The notes below the pieces were generated by a model. The model saw only the letters and a program-made list of their open reading frames with translations, was not told the DNA's origin and made no database searches. This document shows positions 20,428 to 32,159 of a stretch of 64,000 nt of DNA, piece by piece. The stretch covers positions 496,001 to 560,000 of the forward strand of contig AP026148.1 in NCBI GenBank assembly GCA_030295235.1, given 5' to 3'. This stretch comes from Fistulifera solaris. Taxonomy: Eukaryota > Bacillariophyta > Bacillariophyceae > Naviculales > Stauroneidaceae. Within the stretch, counting starts at the first letter, position 1. Every line of letters begins with the position of its first letter. The position numbers were made by a program, and so were the translations under genes.

Positions 20428-21941
20428 ATGACTTCGGTGGCTGCTTTGACCGACGGTGAGGACCGTGCAGAGTACTTTCGTCCCAACAAGATTCAGCGCA
20501 CGTCGAGAGAAGACGGCACACCGCGGCCTTTCCCTGATCGTTGGGAGATTCAAAAGAAGGGTATGAACTTTCTTACATGGGACTGTTTCAGAACTCGAAA
20601 GGAACTCCAGATGAATCGTGTTGATACAGACAGCGACCAGTTGTGGGAAAAAACTTTGACAAGTTAGTAGAATACAAAGCACTGTCTGGAGATGCGAATG
20701 TACCGGTTTACTTCAAAGACCGTGAGTTAGTTGCGTGGGTAGAGGAACAGCGAAGTGAGTAGCTTGGTTACCTCATTAGCTCGGTTTTTTATCGAAGTCG
20801 CACTCACGTTGTTTGGTCTCCTTTAGAGGCTTTTCATAATGGTTCTCTTCCGCTCTCTCTACTTGTACGGCTTCAAGAGCTGAACTTTGTGTTTCATGCT
20901 ACTGACGACAATAACAAAGAAATCTATGTCACAACGCCTGAAGACTTGAACATTCTAAATGGTCAAAACCAGGTAACGACCAAATCTGTGTCGAGTTCAC
21001 CGGATCCTGCGATTAGTCTTCGAGACTTGAGATTTGGCATGTCTTCGCCGTCGATCAAGAACCCTTACGCAAAACCCCTTCCTCGTTCCACTTTTAGAGA
21101 TCCAGGTGCTCGAGAATGGGATTTTGCGTCGCGCTTGCAAAGTACTTCAAATAGTCAAGTTGAGGTTTCGGACAACTCTTCGAGACGTCCTCCTGTTGCT
21201 GCTTCTTCGTTGGAGGAAGCAAGTGGTTCACCCAAGAACATCCTAGAACGACTCCAGCCCCATCCTCCAACTCCCGAAATGGTCGAACATGATGCAAAGA
21301 ATGCAACAGAAAAGGCATCTGCTAGTCTACGTGACGAACGGGCTACTGATGAGCAAGCCGTGTTGAACATTACGGACGATACGGACAACATCAGTGCTCT
21401 TTCGAAGGATGGAGGCGATGAAGAAGATCCCTTTTTGGAGGAAGCTTCCAGTGGTAACATCCTTACCCACTCTTTTAATAATCTCTGCTGCAGTGGTTCA
21501 GCATTCCTGGTCCGTATTTCCAATATTGGATCGGGTGTCTTTTTCCGCCTGATGTTGATAATGCATGTGTTGCGCAGTTTTATCGCTGCAATGAAGCATG
21601 CTCACGGCAAGGAAGACAAAGGCATGAACACAAAGGATCAAGAAGATAAAAATGATGGACAACTTGCTGGCGAAGAAGAAGAAAATGTCCCTTTCGAACA
21701 GGATATGGCAGCCAAAAACTCGTATTTTACCAACATTCTTCGTCAAGGCGTTATGGTCCTCTGGTTTTGTCTTCACCAAGCTGGTTGGTTGTTGGTGTCT
21801 TGCGTTACATTTATACTTTACGCACTGGGCTTCTCGGCCGGTGTAGGAATCGTTATGGGTTATTTGATACTACTTGGTAAGATCGATGTCCCTGCCGTCA
21901 ATGATGCATTGGGAGTGCATTGTGCCATGAGAATGAATTAA
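20428..21941 (+). CDS. Helicase-associated (HA) domain protein with C-terminal membrane segments
   Basis: Exon 1 is 20428-20754 and exon 2 is 20827-21941; the intron is 72 bp and the join gives WVEEQRK-AFHNGSLPLSL. The HA domain begins at LWEKNFDKLVEYK, goes through GDANVPVYFKDRELVAWV and ends LVRLQELNFVF, the usual W-L-x-Y-x-G-x-x-x-V-P ... L-x-x-W-V-x-x-Q-R pattern. To read it, one A must be added to the A6 run at 20648-20653; otherwise the frame stops at 20667. After the HA domain come a Ser/Pro/Glu-rich region and two hydrophobic parts, VFFRLMLIMHVLRSFIA and a longer C-terminal pair including VSCVTFILYALGFSAGVGI. HA domains are thought to bind nucleic acid and are numerous in diatoms; one joined to membrane helices is unusual. 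Function unknown. Confidence 0.65.
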
Positions 21942-22050
21942 ACATATTAACTAAAATAGCATTGTATCTGAATTAGGATCGTTTGTTGTAATCCCTACTG
22001 TCTTTTTATTCGTCAGCCAGTGCGCTCTTCTCATTGGTTCGCTCGTCGGA

Positions 22051-22866
22051 TTAGTTTGCTCCATCCTTACTTTGTGCCAGCCCGGCCTCGGGTTTAAACG
22101 ATTGAAAGTGCACCACTTGTGTCATCATCCCATCCTCATTGTATGTATAATCAATGCAAGTAATACTCGCCGTAGCGACTTTGATCTGTGCCATTTCGTG
22201 TGTGGGGATTCCCAGCGCATCCGACAAGACACACCGCGTCACTTGCAAATGCGACACAACACAGGCGGCTTCTTCCATTTCGAGCAGAGACAAGGCTTTA
22301 TCCCGCGCTTCCAAAACGCGCTGTTTTAACGCCGCATACGATTCACCACCGTCCGGTGTCACATTTTCGTCACCGGCATCGAACCGCGCCAGATTCTCGG
22401 GTCCGATTTCTTCCTTGGTCAAGCCACACCAAGCTCCTCGATCAAGTTCTTTGAATCCTTCCAGTTGAATCACACCCGAGTCCTGTAATGATTGACGTTT
22501 CCACACTTGTTCTCCTCCATAGATAGCCCGTTGCAAAGGACTCGCAAAAACCCGCCGCAGTGCATACTGTTGCAAATAGTCTCCGGCCGCTTGGGCTTCC
22601 AATTCACCTAATTTCGAAAGAGGCACATCGAGTGCACCGTAATATACCGATCGATCCGGACCACCCGGATTGATGACTTCACCGTGTCGGACCCAAAAGA
22701 TGCGTTTGGCGTTGTTGGCGATCCAAGGAACCATGTGCAGTGAGGAGGAGTAGGAGGAGGAGGATGATCGGCGTCGTATCGAAGAAGTAAACCCACGAGT
22801 CGTCGTTGTGCGGGTCAGAAACATGAAGAATAGAGCTACCACACGATTGATCTTTCGGGTAATCAT
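22051..22866 (-). CDS. Histidine phosphatase (phosphoglycerate mutase-like), plastid-targeted
   Basis: Chosen start is the ATG at 22866 (MITRKINRVV), giving 271 residues. The longer open frame upstream to 23202 has no family similarity. The catalytic RHG lies at residues 60-62 in WVRHGEV. Other family features are SKLGELEAQAAGDYL, VFASPLQRAIYGGE, the acid block FKELDRGAWCGLTKEE and VVSHLQVTRCVL, which carries the second catalytic His. The first 45 residues are a hydrophobic segment, then TRGFTSS (ASAFAP-like) and an Arg/Ser-rich stretch, fitting import into the plastid (inference). The substrate may be a sugar phosphate or phosphoglycerate; the fold alone does not tell. It ends about 100 bp from the stop of the HA-domain gene, tail to tail. 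Confidence 0.82.
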   Translation of the reverse strand: MITRKINRVVALFFMFLTRTTTTRGFTSSIRRRSSSSSYSSSLHMVPWIANNAKRIFWVRHGEVINPGGPDRSVYYGALDVPLSKLGELEAQAAGDYLQQYALRRVFASPLQRAIYGGEQVWKRQSLQDSGVIQLEGFKELDRGAWCGLTKEEIGPENLARFDAGDENVTPDGGESYAALKQRVLEARDKALSLLEMEEAACVVSHLQVTRCVLSDALGIPTHEMAQIKVATASITCIDYTYNEDGMMTQVVHFQSFKPEAGLAQSKDGAN

Positions 22867-23366
22867 AGTAAAGATTCGCTCGACTCCTCTATAGAAAGAA
22901 ATGGATGGAAGAATATATAAAGGCGAAAAAAAAACGACGAATGAGATTCGAAACCGCATCAAACGGAAACCGGCGGTCAATTGGATGCTGCAGGAGTTCG
23001 GTAAGGTGCAGGTTACATGTAGACGTTCTATTAATAACGTCTGCAGTACCATAGTGATGCGATGTTGCGACACTGCACAGCGGTGCCCTTTTCTGCAAGC
23101 GACAGTACAAGTACTGGTAGGCTCGCGATTTCCGTGTGAAAAATGTTTGTCTTGAATGATGGTGATGATATTATTATGATGATTCATTTCTTCATTTTTC
23201 ATTTCCTAAAGTTTGAACTTCATACAGTAAAGGACCAGTACATAGTTGAAGATGAGAAGGAAACAGAGGTGAGGTACACAATAGCAGAGCTTTGTTTCAG
23301 TAGCTTCAGAAACGACTTTTAAACGACGGGTCTTTTCGTCGTTGACGAGAACGTGTTGCATTGAAA
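22867..23366. other. Divergent intergenic region, phosphatase and MFS genes
   Basis: 500 bp holding both promoters; A/T runs at 22921-22935 and a GATGATATTATTATGATGATT stretch at 23163-23182. No gene seen. Confidence 0.4.
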
Positions 23367-25015
23367 ATGACGAGTCTCTCCAACGATGTGGTCCAAGAAC
23401 ACAGTTCTTCTTCAACTGGGGACGATGAGACCGCGGCCTTTCACTTGAATCATCATTCTGATCATTCATCCCTTCGCTCAATCGATCAAGTACTCGAGCA
23501 AGCCCTACCCGACAAACCATTACTACAGCAATGGAGATATTGGGTCATTTTCCTCAGTCTCGGTGTTGCCAATTCATCCGATGCGGCCGAAATATTAGGG
23601 ATATCGTACATATTATCCAATGCTACCTTTGACGAACACATCTTGGGTGGCAGTGCCTCGAAGGCCTCTTTGTTGGCAGCTACCGTCTTTGCTGGTATGC
23701 TGTTCGGCGGATTGATTGTTGGTGGAGGCATCAGTGATGTCGTAGGTCGTCGTCCGGTGCTTCTCTTTGGATTAGCGCTCAACAGTGTCGCGGGACTGCT
23801 GTCCGCAGCAGCGTGGAATGTGTATTCTTTGAGTTTCTTACGGTTTGTCGCCGGCATTGGCATTGGGACCACCATACCGCCACTCTTTACCTTGTGCAGT
23901 GAATTGGCGCCACCGCAACATCGGGGATTGTGTGTGACACTCGCGGCGAGTTTTTGGATGGTGGGCAGTATGTATGTGGCGATCCTGGCGTGGTGGGGTC
24001 AGGGCAATTCGTGGCGGGTCTTTGCCATGACGTGTGCGATTCCGAGTGCCGTGGGATGGTGGCTCGTCCAACAAAGTGTACCCGAGAGTCCACGCTTTCT
24101 CTTGCTGCAGGGACGATATGATGAAGCAGTCTTGGTGGTACGGGATTTGACCGAGCGCGCCCAATTTCAAGGTCTTGCTTGGACGCTGGAGGAAGCACAG
24201 GCCCATGGTGCTCCCATCTTGACACAAAGAGCACTGACCTGGGGTCTTCTGAGGACCTCATTGTGGAATTTTGGCTCCAGTGCGCAGCAACTGTATTTAC
24301 CGGAAACACGACAAGTGACACTCGCTTTGCAATTGGTTTGGTTCGGGCTTTCGTTCGGAACCTATGGACTGTATACGTGGATCAACAAGTTGTTTTTGGA
24401 AGTACATTTGCAAAACGTGTATTTCAACGCTCTATTATTTTCCGCAAGCAATCTACCAGGAAATCTGCTATCCGCATTTCTCATGGATCGAATAGGACGA
24501 TCGAAAATGTTGGTGGGGAGTACGTTGGCATCGGTTCTATCGTTGATGGTATTTGCCTACGTCGTGTTTCGTGATGAGTCAGCCGTTGGGTTGAGTGATT
24601 CTCCCCATTACCCGTAGAGTGGATTGTTTTGGCCTCGTGCGCCTTTCAGATGTGTACCATCGTGTCTTGGAACACGATTGACGTACTCACGTCTGAGCTC
24701 TTTCCAACATTTGTCAGAGCTACAGGAATGGGAGTTTGCGCCGGTTGTGGAAGGATAGGAGCCATGTTGGCGCAGTTTATCAACGGAGCGCTCGTTGTGC
24801 GCCCCGTATCTTTGTTGCTAGTTGCCGCTTTCACTTTACTCATAGCGGCGATCATGCCAATCTTTCTTCCGGCAGATCAAACAGGTCATCCCGTACGTGA
24901 CACTGTGTCCGAGAAAAGGCATAGAAAAGAAGACCGCTCGTCGGAGCTAACCGTTCGGGCCCCGCATCGAAACTACTCATACCAACACCTGGATTTGAAT
25001 GGTCAGCTAGACTAA
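23367..25015 (+). CDS. MFS transporter (sugar porter/SV2-like), one frame break
   Basis: The start is the ATG at 23367. The protein has an acidic, His-rich cytoplasmic N-terminus, then about twelve membrane helices. Key motifs are GGGISDVVGRRPVL (the MFS loop 2-3 motif D-x-x-G-R-R), RFVAGIGIGTTIPP, PPQHRG and VPESPRFLLLQGRYDEA (the PESPR motif of sugar-porter relatives), and DRIGRSKML in the second half. At about 24603-24617 the first frame ends; the next helix continues in another frame as VEWIVLASCAFQM, then SWNTIDVLTSELFPTFVRATGMG. Either one base is missing at the C4 of 24603-24606 or a 47-bp intron (24571-24617) joins the parts. I prefer the former. Substrate unknown; SV2/organic-ion relatives are likely. 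Confidence 0.8.
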
Positions 25016-25404
25016 AAAAGAGAGGGACGTTTAATGGCAGACGACCTCCTCGATACGTTTATAACTGAAACTAAACAAGATCAAAATGTGACTCTTTACC
25101 TCTTCGATAATTTTTAACTCATGATAAAATAAATTACAGTGTTCGCTAGCAAACTGCGATGCATCGGACATATTGGATCTCTTCATGGATAAATAGCTAC
25201 GAAAGAACTAAGCATTAAAGCGATAATTCTTAACTCATGTTAAAATAACACTGTGTTCGCTAAGAAGACGAACATTTTCGTTAGCAAACTGCGATGCGTA
25301 AGTAGGTTGCAATGATGAAGACGAGCAACACGGACAACGGATTACTGGCTTCCGAAATTTCGCGGTTCGCTTTCAAAAAGTGTGGGGCGTTTAAAAGTCG
25401 GCGC
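25016..25404. other. Intergenic region between MFS and cyclin genes (convergent)
   Basis: 389 bp between two stop codons. It contains the imperfect direct repeat annotated at 25103-25299. No gene seen. Confidence 0.5.
25103..25299. repeat. Imperfect direct repeat, two units
   Basis: Unit 1 is about 25103-25163 and unit 2 about 25220-25299. Both run CGATAAT, TTAACTCATG, TAAAATAA, GTGTTCGCTA and end AGCAAACTGCGATGC. Unit 2 has an insertion of about 17 bp carrying GACGAACATTTTCG. Non-coding; meaning unknown. Confidence 0.7.
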
Positions 25405-26782
25405 TTAACTCGTAGGCAGCAACGCCTCCATAGCGGCTGCTGGAGTACTTTTGTTGACGGCTTTAAGCTCTTCACTGGCGGTACTCTTTTCACGGAGAAT
25501 AGCTCGGGCGACAGGGATCACCTCTTCTTCACAGTAGTTGGCGTATTTTAACAGAGTAGGGCTCCAAGGATTGCGACCAACAACTCGTCGCGCGATGAAA
25601 ACTGCGGCTGCGGCAAGTTGGCTGGGCAAATAGTGCAACAAATTGTAAGATTGAAGAGTTCCGTCTAAGATGTAACATGACAGCTGAACAATCTTCTTGT
25701 CGGCATGTCCGGCTTTCAAGAAGCGAACAAGGAAAGCATGTGCACTCGGAATGGTAACGTTGTACTCCAACGTCTTTAAGATGAGTTCCTCCATTTGAAG
25801 AATCTAAAGAAAAGAATGATCGTGAGCAAAATGTATTAGGCGGGCACATGCTCCTTGTGAAAGTCGATAACTTACATCTTGCTTCGTGTACGCTTTGTCG
25901 CAAATATAGACTAAGTCGCGGAGCTCAGGAGGAAAAATCTCTTCATACTTCGAAGCGATCAAGAGACTTGTGACTCCGACAAGCTGCAGGCGAGGACGAG
26001 AAACGCGCTCCTTTTCAAGAAAGCGATCAATCATATTGATAGTCAGATACAAAGTCTCCGGCACCAATTTGAACTTCAAGTGGACCTCAACCAACCAGTC
26101 AACCAAGATAGATCGCATACGTTCATTGATGTGAGTTTGGTTTTCCATGTAAATCGGTCGAACTGAAGAGAAAACTTCCTTTTCACGGAAATGAACATAC
26201 ATATCGTTGACGTATGAAGTTGTGCATAATGGGTCGTCACTATCGCGATCGTCAATGTTGTCGACCGTTCCCGTCATCTGATACGAACTAGGATCTGCCT
26301 GCAAGGCTGCCCGTAGCTGCATCGCATTATCACGATCGTCTGCCATAGGATTTCGCTGCTCCATGCGATTGACGAAAGCCCCGGACGCGCAACAACGACG
26401 TCGTTTCCAACAGCTGGTGCATCAGCCGCCATAGATCGTGTCTTCACGCCGTTCATGCGTTTCGCCATCTTTGCTCCCTTACTACTTCCATTTCGACTGG
26501 CATTGGTAACATCCTGTATTAGAGAAGGAAGACAAGGAGAGAGACGTCAGCAATGAGTGAGATGCAAACCAAGGTTGACGCAAAGTCAAAATACGCCAGC
26601 TCACAGGTGCATATTTCGTTGCTGGCATTGCTCATGCACTGCACAATGCTTGAAGAATGCAAAGAACTCATACGATCCTTTTAGAGACGATTAGAACTTA
26701 CCCGAAAGGCACGACGCCCGTTCGTTGGATTCGGAGCTGCGTTCGACGCGTTGGGTTGGTTGACTACGGATCGTGCAAACAT
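25405..26782 (-). CDS. B-type (A/B) mitotic cyclin, three exons
   Basis: Minus-strand exons are 26702-26782, 25876-26513 and 25405-25803; introns are 188 and 72 bp with gtaagt donors. Exon 1 plus exon 2 give MFARSVVNQ...RRAFR-DVTNAS, the usual N-terminal block of B cyclins. The cyclin box starts near MRSILVDWLVEVHLKF, includes LYLTINMIDRFLE, LQLVGVTSLLIASKYEEI and joins KQD-ILQMEELILKTLEY across intron 2. The C-terminal cyclin fold follows (SYNLLHYLPSQLAAAAVFIAR). One G is probably missing in the G4 (C4 on plus) at 26379-26382, between RP and GAFVNRMEQ. Without it translation could begin at the ATG at 26364 and lose the N-terminus. Role: activating partner of a cyclin-dependent kinase at G2/M. 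No clear destruction box RxxLxxxxN is seen. Confidence 0.87.
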
Positions 26783-28565
26783 GATTGTATTCCTGACAAA
26801 TAAGCTGACAGTCCTTTTCTACTTGTCTCTAGCTGATAAGATCAATGCAATGAATCTGAAATGCTGAATTCTTTTTCGACAAAGGAAAAGTGAGCGTCTT
26901 CCTTGCCAATACTGTGAGAGTTTCCTTTGCGCTGATCCGAGGTTGGCGATGAGTAGCGATGAAAGTATGGCGATGATTTGTCAATCGCTAATTAACGAAC
27001 AAAACGTGAACTTTTAAAATTGCTAAATGAAATCTGATTTCACCTATCTATCATGTCGTACAAGACAAAACTTTGTTTTTATGATAGGTTTTCGCCGGAA
27101 ACAATAGGGCGGTTGGTTATATTAGTCTGTGTAGATGTGAACTCGATTCCGTTCTTAAATAGGAAACGTACGTTGTGCAAAGTCAAAAGCGCCGTTTGTC
27201 GCACCCTCAGTTCAATTCAGTTTCATTAAACTTTGGACGCTACTCTAAATAACCACCTTACTCTATAAATCAGTGTTTACTCATCAGCGGTCATTTCAAA
27301 CTTCAAACGGAACATAACGGAATTGTTTCCTCTGTCGCAGCAATTTTTAAATTAAGTTTTAAATGCCGGTATGCTACATGACAGGTTACACTGCTTTTAA
27401 GCAATTTGGGTGCTCCTTATGAGTTTTTTGGTTGTGACAAAAACATTACGACCCATCCCTACATCATTGTTGCGCCAAACGCAAACGGCAAAACGACGAA
27501 GTGAAAAAAAGAATAGACAAACAAAATAAAAGTAGCGATGATCAAACGACATACGGCCATGAACAAATAACAGCAAAGTGATGCGCTTTCAAGAGCGACG
27601 ACAGAAGAAATTGACCATTCATGTCACGAATGCTCCGGGTATGGAGAGATCTCGTCTTCTTTCTCTTTTTTCTGCGTGACGAATAGCAGCTGCGATGGAA
27701 CCTGCAAAAAAATGGTCTCGTGCCTTGTGACTGGCGTCGCGGCTCGAATAAGTCTAAGCGAATTGAAAAGAACTGAATTCAGACGACTCGTTGCCGCACT
27801 GTTCTGAGTTACAATGTGTCGTGCTTCAAAGTGTGCAATGTCAAGCGGCGTTGGTTATCGGTTTTTCGTGCGCCCGTTGACAAGAATGTAACACAGAAGA
27901 AACAAAGTAGATGATTCAAAAGAACGTGAGCGATCGCTCAGTTGTCGTAAATCCGGTCTTTTCTACGTTTCACGCTCTCAACAAAGCACGCAATACAGTT
28001 TGTATAATCGAGAACGGAGGTCGTCGAGATTTCGGAAAAAGAAGACAGGCGGTGAAGTAAAAGTCGAGCATAAAAAGGCATAACAATCTATCCTTTCCTT
28101 CTTCAACTCAAGACCGAAACTTACCGGTAGAACTAAGATCTGTTTGGCTGTAAGACCGGTTCAATGGTTCAAAGAAGTCATTTGTCTGTTACAAAATAAC
28201 CAGCAAAGTGCAAGCTCCGAGAAAAATTTTTGAATTTTGTAGGTCTTGCTATTAGATAATATAGAAATCAGGATTATGTGATTTTCTATTCATTCCTTTG
28301 TTCATGATTGCCTGAAAAATGGTGTGGTCTTGCTTGGAACGCGAAACGGAAATGGCTTAATTCTTCATGCTCTAACCGCAAACCACGCTCCAGTAGATCG
28401 AAGTTTTATGTTTCATGAAGAATGTTTATGGTCTACATTTGCGTTACGATTTACAAGGACTTTGTGGTAAAGGCACCATTGAAGCAAAATTTAAGCGCCG
28501 TTTCTCGCGACTATCTCACACTTTCGACAGAAAAGTGTCTTCAAGATAATAAAGAACAAGCAACG
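26783..28565. other. Long intergenic region, no gene recognised
   Basis: About 1.8 kb between the cyclin start and the Pro/Ser giant. The first part is the cyclin promoter. Short open frames on the minus strand around 27650-27760 follow a ttttttgcag acceptor-like site but resemble nothing I know. The last 150 bp are open in frame with the next gene but precede its signal peptide and are taken as 5' UTR. Confidence 0.4.
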
Positions 28566-29519
28566 ATGAAAGTTTACCAAGCAAGCATTAGCATTATTCT
28601 TCTTACCTTCATTCGACTCGGAGCATTAGAAGCATCGCAGGAGGGCCGCACGAGTCGCTTCGCAAACGGCGATTGGTTCGCAGAGTCCGGCGAGAAGGAC
28701 CCTGTTTACGCTGATAAGGAGATTACATTCTTTTCGAACTTTGGTACTACGTTGAAGCGCAACAAAGAGAAAGGTCGTTTGGATTGCGATTGGGATCATC
28801 CCGAAAAGGTCAAGCATTGTCCTCCGGTTGCGGCGTCCCCATTTTTCGGAGGCGGTGGACCGCCTGGAGCACCTCCCAACGATGATGTGAACTGCCTCCG
28901 TACTCCAAATCATTCGCTTTGTCGAGATTTACAGTCTGGCACAGAAAATGTTACGAAAACGGAGACTAGCAGTGTTGTCAATGGCAACACCACTGATGGA
29001 ACCGTGAAAATATCTATTAACGCGACACATAACGTTTCGGAGACCGAGGATGCCCCGAACTCTTTTGTTGCAGTATTTCCGGTTGCTTTCGTTGCAACGG
29101 AAGCTCCGACTCGAGATGATTGTTACGGTAATATGTTTGACGGCCGTTTCTGCGCGTCCTCCATGCCTTCTGTAACGGAGGAGCCGACGAAGGAACACAA
29201 CGTGATTCCTTCGCGCGGAAAACTCAAAAAACCAACACCCTCGGAATCCGGTACTGATAGCGGTGGAGCGGAAATCCCGTCGCAAGGTGATTCAAATGCC
29301 GACCACGGAGAAGCATTAGTCCCTCCAGGTCACCTTGATAAAGACAACTCCAAGGTCCCTTCGCTTTCCAACAAACCAACTGCTAGCCCTTCTGATTCAT
29401 TTAAGTACAACAGAGGCGGTGCAAAGTTGCCGACGTTTGCGTTACCCGAGCCAAGTGCTAGTCCTAGCACTATTCCAACGAACAATCCCACTCCTTTTCC
29501 TAGTCCAACTCCTTCATCT

Positions 29520-29970
29520 GCCCCCACAGGATGTGAAGATCGTGTTGCGGGTACCTTGGAGCGTCAACCTGGAAGCGAAGTTTGTGTTGAGGCATCGCTA
29601 GCAGTGACAACAGTGTCTCGTACGCACAAAACTGTTTCGTTCTCTGTCAAGCAAGATTTCACTCAGAGTTCGTTAACATGGATCGCAACGCAGTATGTTG
29701 GTGTCAATAAAATTGCTTCTTGTGACACTCAAAAGATCTACCCGCTGGACAGTCATTGACCTACACAGTCGCTTGCGACGAAAATTCCTGGGCTTTCATC
29801 AACATTTATGTCCACGACGAAGCGGCCAAGTCGGCCGCGTATGTTCCTGGCGAATGTTCAGTGGACTTGATAGATGGTGGTGCGTGCGCCTACACAATTC
29901 AACTTCCGTGTGATTGCTCGGGCCTTCCATTGTCACCACAATTGCCTCTTTCATCGCCCTACCTCAAAGC
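29520..29970 (+). repeat. Globular module 1 of the Pro/Ser giant
   Basis: A region of about 145 residues starting CEDRVAGTLERQPG, with VSFSVKQDF, LTYTVACDEN and INIYVHDEAAKS and ending ACAYTIQLPCDC. It aligns in order with modules 2-4: a first Cys, a V-K-Q-x-W/F strand, a Cys before a hydrophobic strand, and PC near the end. It spans a frame change near 29740. Confidence 0.6.
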
Positions 29971-30079
29971 CGTTTGGGGGTTATACTGAAATCTTGAGTC
30001 TTCATCCTACTGCAGCACGGAGCTGACGAGCCAACTATAAATTTATCTGACATTCCTCACGGCAGAAATGACAGCTTTT

Positions 30080-31580
30080 CCGAGTTCAACGCCTATTATA
30101 GCACCTTCTAGTGGGCCCAGTGAAACACCAGCCACTTTCCCGGCAAGATCACGGCTTCTTCTCCCACCTCTAATCCATCTACTGCCAGCAACCAGCCGAG
30201 TTCAGAGCCCACGGAAGATCGTGTCGGTAGAGGATCTTCTTCCCCGACCAGCAGGCTTACAATATCTGGTGCTCCAATAAAACCCACCCTCGCAGCCCAG
30301 CTCCTTTCCAAGCATCTTTTCTTTTGATGCTTCTGACTCTGCCAACCAGCAGTCCCTCTTACGAATTTGTGGAATTGACATCTGGAAAGCCATTGCACGA
30401 TCCTAGCGCTTTCCTATCTGCGTTCCCTTCAATTGGACCCCAACCAGCTCTTACACCTTCTGATAGCCCCTCGTCAACTCCAACTTTACTCCCCTCTATC
30501 GATCCTTCGGTAAAACCATCTAAAAATGACATTCCCAAAATTATAACACTACCACCATTGCCGGTACCCACCGGAACCCCTACCAACTTGCCCTCCAGCA
30601 ACCCATCGAGCGAACCAACAGTTCTTTCCAGCGCCAGTCCGAGTGGATATCCATCAAATGCTTTTTCCAAAATACCTTCTGTGGCCCCCAGCAGAGAGCA
30701 AACAGAAATACCATCAATTAGACCAAGTAGCGGGTTGTCGACTGAACCAAGTTTCAATCCATCAAAAACTCCAGTTGATTTATCTTTGGTGCAGCCAACG
30801 AGCAGACCATCAGATATTCCTAGCTCCTATTTTAGTGACAACCCAACAAGTGCAATTACGCAGCAGCCAAGTAGTAATCCAAGACTCCCACTTTCGGCGG
30901 AACCTTTGGCTTTCAATCCTAGGAGTCCCATGGAACAAAAAAGTCCACAGACACCTGAAGAAGCAACTGCGGGTTCATCGGAGAAGCCTTTCAGTGGTCC
31001 AAGTCCTCACGAGAAGCCATCATTTTTGCCTTCGGAGTCCATCATCGAGCAACCCGGTCACACTTTCATTGGATACTCCTATGATTGGTGTGTCCAACGA
31101 AACCTAGTCCTATCAAGTCCGATGAGCCTTCGGACTTTCCAAGCAGTCTACCTACCGGTAAACTCAGCTTAGAGCCAAGATCTGAATCAACACCAAGCCC
31201 ATCTGCATCGCCCTAGCAGCTCTTCCGCTTACCAGCCAACAGACCCGCCATATGAGAATTTGAGTGATAATCCCAGTGATGCTCCTAGCTTGTTATCATC
31301 CGAGCCAACTAGTAGTCCGCAAGCACCAACAAGTTCAGTGCCAATGGTCATAAATGACTCGCCAAGCAATTCTCCCACTTTTATTGCCAATGGACATCCA
31401 ACTCCTGATTATAGTGATGAATCTTCGGTGGGACCAAGTTCACAACCAAGTGATATCCCTACTTTTCAACCAACTTTTCAGGGAGAGATTGCTCCAAGTG
31501 AAGTTCCGAGCTCTTCTTTTACTCAAACGATTCCACCAAGTGGAGAACCTTCTTCGTTTCCCTCCATCAACGTATGCAAG
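30080..31580 (+). repeat. Pro/Ser-rich linker 1
   Basis: About 500 residues of irregular units such as PSSNPSSEPT, PSIRPSSGLSTEPS and PTSRPSDIPSS, kept recognisable through changes of frame. Low complexity, probably extended and glycosylated outside the cell (inference). Confidence 0.7.
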
Positions 31581-31583
31581 GAG

Positions 31584-32130
31584 TATGAACGAATCACTTT
31601 CAATAAAGATGGATTTGGCAATCCTATTGAAGCAGGATCTTTTGTGTCTTTGCAATGGATAAATTATGGCTTCAAGCTTAAAGCATCAGCGCAATCCGAC
31701 AGTTCGGGGTGGATACATGGAGAACGGTTGGCCGAGAATATTTGATACAGTAAATCCAGGTTCAGAGATCACTGGTACACCTTCCTTGGTAGGTGATTTT
31801 GGTAATGTTCTGATTCTGCAACAGCAAAGAGACAAGGGTCAAGTGAAATGGCAAGCAAATGAGAACGGTGGAGTAATAGCTTTTGATTTTGAAACCGCAC
31901 CACGAGGCAAAATTTTTGATATCGGACTCCATAATGTTGTAAAGAACGCTCAAATACAGCGTTGAAAACTTCGGACGGCCGTAGTAAACAAGTTTGACGT
32001 GGCTGCGCCAAGGAGAAAATGTTCCTGTCGTCCTACTGCTGAACGTTTTCAGTGTCAAAAGGTTGAAGTAATTATGCATGGACCCAGCGCCGTAACTTTC
32101 CTCGGTATTTGTTACCACAACAAAGGCCGT
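31584..32130 (+). other. Beta-rich domain inside the Pro/Ser giant
   Basis: Starts CKEYERITFNKDGFG, then RIFDTVNPGSEITGTPSL, GDFGNVLILQQ, GGVIAFDFET and later VIMHGPSAVTFLGICY. This succession resembles a domain of about 150 residues seen in secreted marine bacterial and algal proteins (F-D-x-x-x-P ... G-N-x-L-I-I ... G-G-x-x-x-F-x-F ... G-S-G-A-V-T). An extra G near 31705 and a stop at 31963-31965 interrupt it. Binding role unknown. Confidence 0.5.
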
Positions 32131-32159
32131 CTGTCGACAACAAGACCTGGAAACTTGTG

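Noticed and set aside
22867-23202. N-terminal extension of the histidine phosphatase to the ATG at 23202
   Set aside because: The added 112 residues lack family similarity and would bury the targeting peptide that begins at 22866.
24571-24617. A 47-bp intron in the MFS gene
   Set aside because: It would work in phase, but it is shorter than all other introns in the window, and a C-run error next to it is equally good. Left open in the annotation.
27600-28100. Possible minus-strand exon after a ttttttgcag site
   Set aside because: Several frames are open for 25-40 codons, none is better than the others, and no upstream exon or family match was found.
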